64,000 nucleotides of DNA, taken from Streptococcaceae bacterium AF54-32pH5A. Its GTDB lineage: Bacteria > Bacillota > Bacilli > Lactobacillales > Streptococcaceae. The translations under genes were made by a program, and so were the position numbers. The notes under the pieces were generated by a model. The model ran no database searches. It saw only the letters and a list, made by a program, of their open reading frames with translations, and was not told where the DNA came from. This document shows, one piece after another, positions 29,803 through 38,464 of this stretch; the first letter of the stretch is position 1; each line of letters begins with the position of its first letter. Location of the stretch: assembly GCA_027682205.1 (NCBI GenBank), contig JAQDAD010000001.1, positions 186,001 to 250,000 of the forward strand, read 5' to 3'.

Positions 29803-30918
29803 ATGAAAATTGTAATCGCACCTGATTCTTTTAAAGAAAGTTTGACTGCAGAACAGGTCGCCAAAGCTATAAAAAGAGGCTTCGAGAAAGCGATTCCTAG
29901 TGTAGTTTGTTCTCTATGTCCAGTTGGCGATGGAGGCGAAGGAACTGTAGATGCGATTCGACATTCTCTTGAACTCGAAGAAAAATGGAAAGAGGTGACC
30001 GGACCTTTTGGTCATAAAGAAGCGATGCGCTATTTTCAAAAAGGACAACTTGCACTCTTTGAAGTTGCTGACTTAATTGGTTTAGGAAAGATTCCGCAGG
30101 AGAAACGAAATCCCCTCCACATCCAAACACGTGGTATCGGAGAGTTGATTCGCCACCTCATTGATCTTGGAATGAAAGAAATCTTTATCGGTGTTGGCGG
30201 TACCGCAAGTAATGATGGTGGAATTGGCATTGCAGCTGCTTTGGGTTATCGCTTTTATGATAAGAAGGGAGACGAATTGCCAGCTTGCGGTCAGACTTTG
30301 CTTGAGTTTGAGTCAATTTCCAAAGATGACCTATACAGGATTGCAGAAGATGTGAAGATTCGCATTTTAGCAGATGTTGAGAGTCCTTTATGTGGTCATC
30401 AAGGAGCAACCTATACATTTGGCAGACAAAAAGGCTTGGATCCCAGTTTATTTGAAACTGTAGATTTTGCCATACAAGAGTTTTATGAAAAATTCTCTCC
30501 TTCAACCCTATCTCTTAAAGGAGCAGGAGCTGGTGGGGGCATTGCTGCTGGACTCTGCGCCTTTGCACAGGCCAGTATCGTATCTGGGATTAACACTTGT
30601 TTAGATTTGGTAGACTTTGACAAGAAAGTTGAAGATGCTGACTTAGTTATCGTTGGAGAAGGTAGACTGGACAGTCAAAGTTTTGCAGGGAAAGCTCCTA
30701 TCGGTGTAGCAAAAAGAACTCCTGAAGGAGTTCCTGTTATCGCTATTTGCGGTAGTCTTTCTGAGGATTTACCTTCCCTGCCCTTTGAAAATATACAGGC
30801 AGCATTCTCTATCCTTGAGAAAAGCGAACCTTTAGAAGACAGTTTGAAAAAAGCAAGCCTCTATTTGGAGCACACGGCAACAAATATTGGTCGTTTATTA
30901 CAGTTGAGGAAGGATTAG
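29803..30918 (+). CDS. garK: Glycerate kinase (GarK/GlxK family)
   Basis: 371-residue glycerate 2-kinase. N-terminal [19 protein letters not shown], phosphate/active region [34 protein letters not shown], and nucleotide region [12 protein letters not shown] and [22 protein letters not shown] are diagnostic. The product, 2- or 3-phosphoglycerate, enters glycolysis one step before enolase, encoded 0.6 kb downstream. GAGGGAAC precedes the ATG. The stop TAG overlaps the stop of the convergent yueI by 4 bp with no terminator between. Confidence 0.93.
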   Translation: MKIVIAPDSFKESLTAEQVAKAIKRGFEKAIPSVVCSLCPVGDGGEGTVDAIRHSLELEEKWKEVTGPFGHKEAMRYFQKGQLALFEVADLIGLGKIPQEKRNPLHIQTRGIGELIRHLIDLGMKEIFIGVGGTASNDGGIGIAAALGYRFYDKKGDELPACGQTLLEFESISKDDLYRIAEDVKIRILADVESPLCGHQGATYTFGRQKGLDPSLFETVDFAIQEFYEKFSPSTLSLKGAGAGGGIAAGLCAFAQASIVSGINTCLDLVDFDKKVEDADLVIVGEGRLDSQSFAGKAPIGVAKRTPEGVPVIAICGSLSEDLPSLPFENIQAAFSILEKSEPLEDSLKKASLYLEHTATNIGRLLQLRKD

Positions 30919-31361
30919 CCGAACCATTTTTTCCAGATGGATTTTTTAACTGGTTCATCCTGCTCAACCTCCCATAGATTTGGAAAAGCCAGCCGGAGAT
31001 CCTTTTCATCCACTTGAACAGGTTCGTTTGAATGGATAACCAAGCCTAAAGGAGAAGAAGTGTGATCCTCTGATACGATTGTTGCTTGACTATTGGTTTT
31101 CTTAGCTTCTTTTAAGTAGAATACTTGTTTATCAAACTCAATATTTGGCGAAATCTTCACAAAAAGTACCTCTGTCTTTTCTTGAAATTTTTCCAAAATC
31201 GATAAAAATCCCTTTTGTAGCTGAAGACTATTGGCTGTTTCAACATCCGCATAGCCCAGAACCCTCTCCTCGAAAGTGCCAAGAAAGCGACGTTGCTCAT
31301 CCGGGTTTAATTTTGGCCCACCATGAGCCTTTTCTAGTAGTTGTTTTGATAAATCTGTCAT
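30915..31361 (-). CDS. YueI family protein (DUF1694)
   Basis: 148-residue cytoplasmic protein of the YueI/DUF1694 family, found across Firmicutes, function unknown. Typical features are the opening [31 protein letters not shown] and the mid-region [13 protein letters not shown]. The ATG at 31361 has no ribosome site and lies 6 nt after an extended -10, so the mRNA is predicted to be leaderless. Its 3' end overlaps the convergent glycerate kinase by 4 bp. Confidence 0.85.
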   Translation of the reverse strand: MTDLSKQLLEKAHGGPKLNPDEQRRFLGTFEERVLGYADVETANSLQLQKGFLSILEKFQEKTEVLFVKISPNIEFDKQVFYLKEAKKTNSQATIVSEDHTSSPLGLVIHSNEPVQVDEKDLRLAFPNLWEVEQDEPVKKSIWKKWFG

Positions 31362-31376
31362 AAAATTAGTATATCA
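31359..31376 (-). promoter_or_regulatory. Extended -10 directly abutting yueI ATG
   Basis: Minus strand: TGA TATACT (31376-31368), then AATTTT, then ATG at 31361. The 6-nt gap is the same as in mutY, ABC-F and ligA. Confidence 0.7.
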
Positions 31377-31456
31377 CAAAACTATGCAAAAACAGACGAA
31401 AGAAAGCGATTACTTTATAAAGTTAAGGAAAATTTGCACAAAGATAACGTTTTTTC

Positions 31457-31485
31457 TTGAAAAACGCTTATTTTTAAGGTATCAT
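31457..31485 (+). promoter_or_regulatory. eno promoter
   Basis: -35 TTGAAA (31457-31462), 17-nt spacer, -10 TATCAT (31480-31485). A poor cre-like sequence (12 of 14) lies at 31401-31414, upstream of the -35. AAAGGAG precedes the ATG. Confidence 0.7.
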
Positions 31486-31519
31486 AGAGGTGTAAAAAAT
31501 TTAACTCAAAGGAGAGTAA

Positions 31520-32827
<1,308 letters not shown>

Positions 32828-32848
32828 TCGTTGATTTAACAACGTTTC

Positions 32849-32882
32849 TAGCCCCTTGGATTTTATCCGAAGGGCTATTTTT
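32849..32882 (+). terminator. Terminator of eno
   Basis: TAGCCC (32849-32854) pairs with GGGCTA (32872-32877). After a C/A mismatch an inner stem TTGGAT/ATCCGA follows, then T5. Confidence 0.85.
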
Positions 32883-32914
32883 ATGTTCAGGGGGCAAAAA
32901 AGGGACCTTGTTTA

Positions 32915-32923
32915 TGGTATAAT
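32915..32923 (+). promoter_or_regulatory. Extended -10 promoter of the cysteine-cluster gene
   Basis: TGG TATAAT (32915-32923), the same context (TTATGGTATAAT) as the relQ and clbS promoters. Confidence 0.7.
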
Positions 32924-32953
32924 AGACAAAAACACTTGTATTAGAAAGCATTT

Positions 32954-33448
32954 ATGTCTAAAGAAATTGATATTGAGTATTACCACCAGTTAGCCTTGCA
33001 AAAGCAAAAGGAGCACCGAAAAGTCTTAGCCAATCTAAAGAAAAAACCTCCTAAAAACTTAGATAAGATAGCCCAGCAAATTCACGAAGAAGTTTTTGCT
33101 GAGATTGATTGTACGGCTTGTGCCAACTGTTGCAAGACATTGGGCCCCGACTTCAAAGAAGCAGATATTACTCGTATTGCCAAGTATTTTAAGATGAAAT
33201 TACCAGCCTTTGAAGCAGAGTTTTTACAGGTAGATGAAGATGGGGATAAGGTTTTTAAATCCATGCCCTGTCCCTTTTTAGGAGGAGATAATCTCTGTTC
33301 TATCTACGATGTCCGTCCAAAGGCCTGTCGGGAATTTCCCCATACAGACCGTAAAAAAATCCATCAAATCAACCATTTAACGATTAAGAACACCTTGACC
33401 TGCCCAGCAGCTTATCTCTTTGTTGAGAAATTAAAGGATAAGTTATAG
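32954..33448 (+). CDS. YkgJ family cysteine-cluster protein
   Basis: 164-residue protein with the YkgJ/UPF0153 pattern: CTACANCCKTLGPDF at about 54-68, then PCPFLGGDNLCSIYDVRPKACREFPH and a late CPAAYL. These cysteines are thought to bind zinc or an Fe-S cluster; the function is unknown. The N-terminal 45 residues are lysine-rich and helical. The ribosome site is weak (AGAAAG). It is a monocistronic gene between eno and the accessory block. Iron or zinc chaperone activity would be a guess. Confidence 0.85.
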   Translation: MSKEIDIEYYHQLALQKQKEHRKVLANLKKKPPKNLDKIAQQIHEEVFAEIDCTACANCCKTLGPDFKEADITRIAKYFKMKLPAFEAEFLQVDEDGDKVFKSMPCPFLGGDNLCSIYDVRPKACREFPHTDRKKIHQINHLTIKNTLTCPAAYLFVEKLKDKL

Positions 33449-33523
33449 AAATTTCACCTTTAAATCTTGTACAAAGATTCTAGGGCGGAAGTATCTGATA
33501 TCTGTTAGACTATAGATAGAATT

Positions 33524-33592
33524 GAGCACGGCCTAAAAGCTGTGCGAAAAAGACAATTTTTCACTTTACTTTTAACGACCTTTGTATTTCAT
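33524..33592 (+). repeat. Short, internally deleted hairpin element
   Basis: Begins GAGCACGGCCTAAAAGC and ends with CTTTTAACGACCTTTGTATTTCAT-like sequence, matching both ends of the longer hairpin repeat at 45701-45800 but missing its middle. It folds as GCACGGC/GCTGTGC plus GAAAAA/TTTTTC. It lies just before the ribosome site of the AraC-type gene. Confidence 0.55.
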
Positions 33593-33609
33593 GGAGGTAA
33601 GAAGAAAAA

Positions 33610-34446
33610 ATGATGCATCAATTCAACCAAACCATGGATTATTTGGAGCAGCAACTGACTGGAGAAGTGGATATGAAAAGATTTCAGCAGCTATCGGGCT
33701 ACTCTTACCCTCTCTTTAGCAGACTCTTTTCCATCCTAGCAGATATGACCTTAGCAGAATACTTGCGCAATCGCAGGCTGTCAGAAGCAGTGATAGACTT
33801 GCGAGAAAGCTCTGAGAAAGTCATTGATATAGCACTGAAATACGGCTATGACTCTGCGGATGCCTTCAGTGCAGCCTTCAAGAAATTCCATGGGGCAACT
33901 CCTTCAGAGGTTCGAAATGGAAAAGCTTATCGGGTTTTTCCTAGACTTCAATTATCCTTAAAGATTACAGGAGGAAAAAATATGGATATCAAGATTCAAA
34001 AGAAACCTGCTTTTACCGTGGCAGGCGTCCTATTGGAAGCTATTAACAATAGCCAGTGCCCGTCTGCATGGGATCAGCTCTATGCAACTCACGGCTTTGA
34101 AATCCTAGAAAGTCTAGGCAGTGGCCAATCCTTTGGCGTCTGCTCGGATGTCAAAGAAGGCGAAATCATCAACTATATGGCTGGCTATGATGTGGCGGAT
34201 AAAGCTAAAGCAGAAGAACTAGAACTATCAATCAAAGAAATCTCCGAAGCCGAGTATGCTATCGTACCAGTCAAGGGGGCTATACCAGCTAGCATCCACC
34301 ATGCTTGGAAATATGTTTTGGAAGTCTTTTTCCCAGAAACTGGCTATCGCCACTCAGGAGCCCCAGACTTTGAAGTTTATTTCGAAGGAGATATGTCGTC
34401 ACCAGACTATCAAATGGAACTCTGGATACCAGTGATCAAGGACTAG
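33610..34446 (+). CDS. AraC family regulator with GyrI-like effector domain
   Basis: 278 residues. The N-terminal pair of helix-turn-helix motifs (about 5-105, with DMTLAEYLRNRRLSEAVIDL and VIDIALKYGYDSADAFSAAFKKFHGATPSEVR) is typical AraC/XylS. The C-terminal half (about 125-278, DIKIQKKPAFTVAGVLLEA ... YEVYFEGDM-like region) is a GyrI/Rob-type small-molecule-binding domain, seen in SOUL- and Rob-like multidrug sensors. GGAGG is 12 nt before ATG 33610; an adjacent ATG at 33613 is possible. First gene of an accessory block; targets unknown. Confidence 0.85.
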   Translation: MMHQFNQTMDYLEQQLTGEVDMKRFQQLSGYSYPLFSRLFSILADMTLAEYLRNRRLSEAVIDLRESSEKVIDIALKYGYDSADAFSAAFKKFHGATPSEVRNGKAYRVFPRLQLSLKITGGKNMDIKIQKKPAFTVAGVLLEAINNSQCPSAWDQLYATHGFEILESLGSGQSFGVCSDVKEGEIINYMAGYDVADKAKAEELELSIKEISEAEYAIVPVKGAIPASIHHAWKYVLEVFFPETGYRHSGAPDFEVYFEGDMSSPDYQMELWIPVIKD

Positions 34447-34479
34447 ATCATTTTCTGCTTTTTTTAAAGATGCAAATCC

Positions 34480-34512
34480 GACTCTGTAGAAAGAACCTCT
34501 ACAGAGTCTTTT
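34480..34512 (+). terminator. Terminator of AraC-type gene
   Basis: Perfect 11-bp stem GACTCTGTAGA (34480-34490) / TCTACAGAGTC (34498-34508) with loop AAGAACC and trailing T4. Confidence 0.92.
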
Positions 34513-34593
34513 ATTGTGAAAATTCATGTTCGTAAAGCAAACATACCCTATTTTTTGTTTTGATTTTATGGGGTATGAGTAACGTTATCTCGG

Positions 34594-34621
34594 TATAATA
34601 GACTCATAGAAGATAAGGAGG
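34594..34621 (+). promoter_or_regulatory. Promoter and ribosome site of the BtrH-like gene
   Basis: -10 TATAAT (34594-34599) and a perfect AAGGAGG (34615-34621). The ATG at 34623 is only 1 nt away, while ATG 34629 sits at the ideal 7 nt. The expression signals are intact although the reading frame is interrupted. Confidence 0.65.
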
Positions 34622-34628
34622 CATGAAT

Positions 34629-35543
34629 ATGCAGATGTATTTTGGAGATGTGTCACTTTGCTAGAGCTATTCATTGGCAATGGCACTCGACGCCTATGGT
34701 TATGACTTTAAAGCAGAGTTTTTAGAGGCAATTATGGTGATGGGAAATGGCGCTAGTATCGTGAAGGAAGATGAGCAGCACCCTCTAGTATTCTTTGATA
34801 ATGGAATGCCAGATCTTTCCATCTCCCATTCCTTAAAAATACTTGGATTTGACTATGAGGATTTCTATGTAAAAGATGGAGCAGAAGTAGATTTGGAAGA
34901 GATTAAAGCAAAGTTGGAATCGTTTCTGTCTAATGGACCTGTCGTACTGGGACCTCTTGATATGGGCCATCTGACCTACAATCCCAATCACACAATCCTT
35001 TATAGTGTGGATCACTTCGTAACCGTGTATGGCATTGATGGGCAGTATCTCTATTTGCATGATCCAGCTGGTTTTGCCTGTATGAAGGTTGCTTTTAATG
35101 ACATCTTAGAAGCTTGGAAGGCGGAAGCTATTGACTATAAGCGTGGAGCATACTCCATGTGGGGAAATTTTAGGAAGGTCAAGAGTCCTAGTCAGACTGA
35201 AATCTATCAGGAAACGGCGAGGATTATGAGGGACAGATATCTGGATGGACAAAGTAATGTCTTGGAATGTTATGCAAAAGCAGTTGCTGAACATGGCTTA
35301 AATACGGAGCAAAAACAATTGCATCAGTATTTTAGCTTTAAACTTGCTGCTGTTCGAAATCTCTATTTCAGTAAATTCTTAAAAAACCATGAACCCGAAG
35401 GGGCAAGATTAAAAGAAGAATTAGCTACTTTATTTGGTCAAGCCCATCTTTCATGTTTAAAAGAAGATTACCAAGAACTAGCCCACTTGCTCTATCAGAT
35501 AGCTGAAGTGGATAACCGCTTTAGAGATTTATATGTAAAGTAG
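34629..35543 (+). pseudogene. BtrH N-terminal-domain protein, interrupted by in-frame TAG
   Basis: Reading from ATG 34629 gives MQMYFGDVSLC, then TAG at 34662-34664, then SYSLAMALDAYGYDF in the same frame to the stop at 35541-35543. The sequence resembles cysteine-peptidase-like BtrH_N proteins, whose catalytic Cys sits near the N-terminus in a Cys-x-x-(S/A)-L-A context. Here that Cys would be the residue directly before the stop. The remaining 289 residues (VVLGPLDMGHLTYNP, HFVTVYGIDGQYLYLHDPAG) are intact. Reinitiation at TTG 34674 or ATG 34680 lacks a ribosome site and would lose the Cys. One base change (for example TGG to TAG) explains it. The family call is moderate. Confidence 0.75.
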
Positions 35544-35572
35544 TGACTATAAGCATAAAATAACTAGTCAGT

Positions 35573-35608
35573 AAAAGCAGTTTTTCGTAAAATGAAGAGC
35601 TGCTTTTT
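35573..35608 (+). terminator. Terminator after the BtrH-like gene
   Basis: AAAAGCAG (35573-35580) pairs with CTGCTTTT (35600-35607) across a 19-nt loop; a T run follows. Confidence 0.65.
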
Positions 35609-35613
35609 GATTA

Positions 35614-35622
35614 TGGTATAAT
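35614..35622 (+). promoter_or_regulatory. Extended -10 promoter of the ClbS-like gene
   Basis: TGG TATAAT (35614-35622), directly after the preceding terminator. Confidence 0.7.
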
Positions 35623-35670
35623 GAAGTGAGGAAATAGAATATCCAACTTAAAAAAGAAGGGAGAACTCCT

Positions 35671-36213
35671 ATGCCTAGACCAAGAACAAAAGAGGAGCTA
35701 GTGTTAGCCTCTAAGGAAAACTATGAAAAGCTTAATCACTTTATATCTAAATTAAGTGAAGAGGAACTACAGACTCCTTTTGATTTTTCAAAAGACCAAA
35801 AGAAAAAAGAAGCTCACTGGAAAAGAGATAAAAATCTAAGAGATGTTCTGATCCATCTCTATGAATGGCATCAGTTACTTTTGACCTGGGTACATTCCGA
35901 TCAAAAGGGTCATGAAAGACCTTTTCTCCCTGAACCTTATAATTGGAAAACTTATGGGGAAATGAATGTCGCTTTTTGGAAGAAGCACCAGAGAACGTCC
36001 TTAGAAGAAGCGACCAAACTCCTCAATCAATCGCATAAAGAGGTTTTAGAGTTGATGGAAGGCTTCAGCAATGACGAATTGTTCACAAAAGGTGTCTATA
36101 AGTGGACAGGAGGGACAAGTTTAGGTTCCTACTTTGTCAGTAGCACTTCCAGTCACTATGATTGGGCTCTGAAAAAACTCAAAGCTCATCAGCGAAATTG
36201 TAAGAATAGCTAG
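35671..36213 (+). CDS. ClbS/DfsB family four-helix bundle protein (DUF1706)
   Basis: 180-residue protein of the ClbS/DfsB family. It begins with the typical PRPRTKEELVLASKENYEKLNHFI and contains KDKNLRDVLIHLYEWHQLLLTW-like helix 2 and YKWTGGTSLGSYFVSSTSSHYDWALKKLK at the C-terminus. Founding member ClbS hydrolyses the colibactin cyclopropane, giving self-resistance. Most homologues have no known substrate and share the DinB-like fold. GAAGGGAG lies 8 nt before the ATG. It is part of the accessory block, with no neighbour that would tell its substrate. Confidence 0.85.
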   Translation: MPRPRTKEELVLASKENYEKLNHFISKLSEEELQTPFDFSKDQKKKEAHWKRDKNLRDVLIHLYEWHQLLLTWVHSDQKGHERPFLPEPYNWKTYGEMNVAFWKKHQRTSLEEATKLLNQSHKEVLELMEGFSNDELFTKGVYKWTGGTSLGSYFVSSTSSHYDWALKKLKAHQRNCKNS

Positions 36214-36497
36214 TTGAAGTGAATATGAAGTTTAGAAAAAGGCCTTCTAAGCTTCGAATAGCTTCATTCTCGTGATTTTTGAACAATTCTAGCTTTAGAA
36301 TCCTTCAAAAATTAAAATTTAAGGTTATCATAGACTTAGAATAACCCTAAAACATTTATTTTATAGTAATTCTAAGTTTAGAATTACAATGATATTAAAG
36401 GAATTGGACTGTTCGATTCTTAGAATGCCTTTATTCTGAGAAATGTTGACTAGAAAATGCTTCGAATGGTTTTTTTCTGATATAGGATGATAGATAG
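36214..36497. repeat. Gap rich in ATTCTAA/TTAGAAT palindromes
   Basis: A 284-bp stretch without a gene. It holds ATTCTA-N4-TAGAAT (36286-36301), TAATTCTAA-GT-TTAGAATTA (36367-36386, 20 bp, perfect arms), ATTCT-T-AGAAT (36416-36426), a lone TTAGAAT (about 36336-36342) inside GGTTAT-N12-ATAACC, and degenerate copies at both ends. It could be clustered operators or a decayed repeat. No BOX or RUP element is recognised. Confidence 0.6.
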
Positions 36498-37001
36498 ATG
36501 GGTGAGACGATGCACATACAAAAAGAGAAAGTTAGAAAAGAGTTGATGTCCCTCTGTTTCGGAGAGTTTACAGCCGTTCTATCCATTTGGTTTTGTTTTT
36601 TCCTTTTGAAAAATCGGCTTGGTGATGAGAATAGTCTAGTAACCATTCTCTATCCTCTGTCTTTACTGACATTTATTTTGCTTCAAGGTTCAATCTATTG
36701 GGCAATTTTGATTAGAAGACTGTCGAATCCTCAGTTCGGAAGTGGAAGTGTCCCCAAACTATATGGTGGTTTCAGAATACTAGACCTTGTTTTACTTATT
36801 TTAGGCTTTCCTTTTATAGTCTGGAATACCCAGAGTTTCCAAGTGGCTATCTTAGCAATACTAATACAGCTTTTTGCCCTAATCGAATGGGTTAATTATT
36901 TCCTCCTACGCCTATCTTATAGTTTGAACCCACTTGTTTTATGGAAACGAATTACCAAGGGAAAACTTGAAAAAAGCAGAATAGCCAAGGAGTTGGGGTA
37001 G
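36498..37001 (+). CDS. Small integral membrane protein, unknown function
   Basis: 167 residues with four hydrophobic segments: FGEFTAVLSIWFCFFLL, LSLLTFILLQGSIYWAILI, LVLLILGFPFIVW and VAILAILIQLFALIEWVNYFLL. The C-terminal tail is basic (KRITKGKLEKSRIAKELG). I do not recognise the family. The ATG at 36498 has AGGATG about 10 nt upstream; ATG 36510 (MHIQKEKVRK) with GGTGAG is an equally good start. It follows the palindrome-rich gap in the accessory block. Confidence 0.7.
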   Translation: MGETMHIQKEKVRKELMSLCFGEFTAVLSIWFCFFLLKNRLGDENSLVTILYPLSLLTFILLQGSIYWAILIRRLSNPQFGSGSVPKLYGGFRILDLVLLILGFPFIVWNTQSFQVAILAILIQLFALIEWVNYFLLRLSYSLNPLVLWKRITKGKLEKSRIAKELG

Positions 37002-37037
37002 GGGAGAATAAAGAGCTTACCCATTCGTTTTGTAATA

Positions 37038-37046
37038 TGCTATAAT
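37038..37046 (+). promoter_or_regulatory. Extended -10 promoter of the orphan gene
   Basis: TGC TATAAT (37038-37046), 44 nt before the ATG at 37091. Confidence 0.6.
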
Positions 37047-37090
37047 TAATCTATCAAATTTTTTGAATAACTACTAGAAGTGAGATAGAT

Positions 37091-37705
37091 ATGCAAATAA
37101 ACTACAATAGAAAACAGAAATCAGATATTGTTATTCCTAAACCGTCAGCCGTTGAAGTTGAAAAATACTTAAAATCGTGGAAAAATCTTAAAAATTATAA
37201 GTTGCAAGAAGATGCTTTAGATAAATTATTTTTTGAGCTGTTACCAAGTAACGAAGAAATTTCTGATATCTTATTAAAGGTTGCTACATTAAATGTTTTT
37301 TATAGCACTAATATTTTTTCAGTTTATCCAGTTGCAGAGCATATACTGAGTCTTAAAATTGATGAGAGATTGAGACAAGGTGATGTAACTTTAGTCAATG
37401 AAATTCAAAATGTTACCATTAACGGAGTAACTAGAAAGTTCTATTCTTTTTCTACAAAATACTGTTCTCATCATAATCCTAAAGAATACCCTATTTATGA
37501 TAGCTATGTAGAAAAGGTATTGAAATATTTTAGAAAAACAGATAAATTTTCCAACTTTAAGAATGCAGATCTAAAAGATTATCAAAAATTTAAAAATATA
37601 ATTATTGCTTTTAGAGAATACTACGGATTAGACGAATTTAATCTTAAAGAGATTGATCAGTATTTATGGCAGTTGGGAAAAGAATATTTCCCAAATAAAT
37701 ATTAG
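37091..37705 (+). CDS. AT-rich orphan protein, unknown function
   Basis: 204 residues, no transmembrane segment or signal peptide, lysine- and tyrosine-rich. Codon use is much more A/T-biased than the neighbours (many AAA, TTA, ATA), suggesting recent transfer. A distinctive segment is FYSFSTKYCSHHNPKEYPIYDSYVEKVLKYF at about 116-148, with CSHHNP and YPIYDSYV perhaps a conserved core. I do not recognise the family. Its setting in a variable block fits a phage-defence or stress cargo gene, but nothing in the sequence proves that. Confidence 0.65.
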   Translation: MQINYNRKQKSDIVIPKPSAVEVEKYLKSWKNLKNYKLQEDALDKLFFELLPSNEEISDILLKVATLNVFYSTNIFSVYPVAEHILSLKIDERLRQGDVTLVNEIQNVTINGVTRKFYSFSTKYCSHHNPKEYPIYDSYVEKVLKYFRKTDKFSNFKNADLKDYQKFKNIIIAFREYYGLDEFNLKEIDQYLWQLGKEYFPNKY

Positions 37706-37735
37706 CGACTTTTTCTCACTCAGAAAGGAAACTCA

Positions 37736-38428
37736 ATGTCCTACAAATTTCTACTCTTCGACCTTGACCACACCTTGCTTGATTTTGATACTGCTGAGGA
37801 TGTGGCTCTGACACAACTTCTAAAAGAAGAAGGAGTAGCGGATATCCAAGTCTACAAAGACTATTACGTTCCCATGAACAAGGCACTATGGAAGGACTTG
37901 GAGCAAAAGAAAATCAGTAAACAAGAGCTGGTTAATACGCGCTTTTCACGTTTGTTTGCTCAATTTGGACTGGAGAAAGACGGTACTTTACTTGCCCAGC
38001 GATACCAGCTTTTTCTGGCCCAGCAAGGACAAACTTTTTCGGGTGCTCATGAACTTTTGGACAGTCTCATTGAGCGTGATTATGAGCTGTACGCTGCGAC
38101 AAATGGCATTACTGTCATTCAAACAGGTCGTTTGGCTCAATCAGGTCTGGCTCCCTATTTCAACCAAGTCTTTATATCTGAACAGTTGCAAACGCAAAAA
38201 CCTGATGCACTATTCTATGAAAAAATCGGTCAGCAGATTGCTGGATTTAGTAAAGAAAAGACGCTGATTATTGGAGATTCCCTAACAGCTGATATTCAAG
38301 GTGGGAATAATGCTGGAATCAACACTATCTGGTTCAATCCCCATCATCTGGAAAATAAGACGCAAGCCCAGCCGGCTTATGAAGTCCATTCTTACCAAGA
38401 CTTACTAGATTGTTTGGAACTACTTTAA
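37736..38428 (+). CDS. HAD hydrolase, YjjG-type noncanonical pyrimidine nucleotidase
   Basis: 230 residues. Motif I LLFDLDHTLLDFD (D9, D11), helical cap (about 15-95), motif II AATNG, motif III QKPDALFYEKIG and motif IV IIGDSLTADIQGGNNAGINTIWF. This matches the YjjG/YfnB group, 5'-nucleotidases that clear non-canonical pyrimidine nucleotides. AGAAAGGA is well placed before the ATG. It is part of the plus-strand run ahead of ung and the Nudix gene, which would fit nucleotide-pool cleaning, though that is inference. Confidence 0.85.
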   Translation: MSYKFLLFDLDHTLLDFDTAEDVALTQLLKEEGVADIQVYKDYYVPMNKALWKDLEQKKISKQELVNTRFSRLFAQFGLEKDGTLLAQRYQLFLAQQGQTFSGAHELLDSLIERDYELYAATNGITVIQTGRLAQSGLAPYFNQVFISEQLQTQKPDALFYEKIGQQIAGFSKEKTLIIGDSLTADIQGGNNAGINTIWFNPHHLENKTQAQPAYEVHSYQDLLDCLELL

Positions 38429-38464
38429 TAATGGAATAATAAACTATAGAGGAGTCTATAAATT

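Noticed and set aside
31401..31414. cre site upstream of eno
   Set aside because: Only 12 of 14 positions match and it lies upstream of the -35; enolase is constitutively high in streptococci.
34674..35543. Functional BtrH-like protein starting at TTG 34674
   Set aside because: No ribosome site, and the upstream residues including the presumed active Cys would be lost; treated as an interrupted gene.
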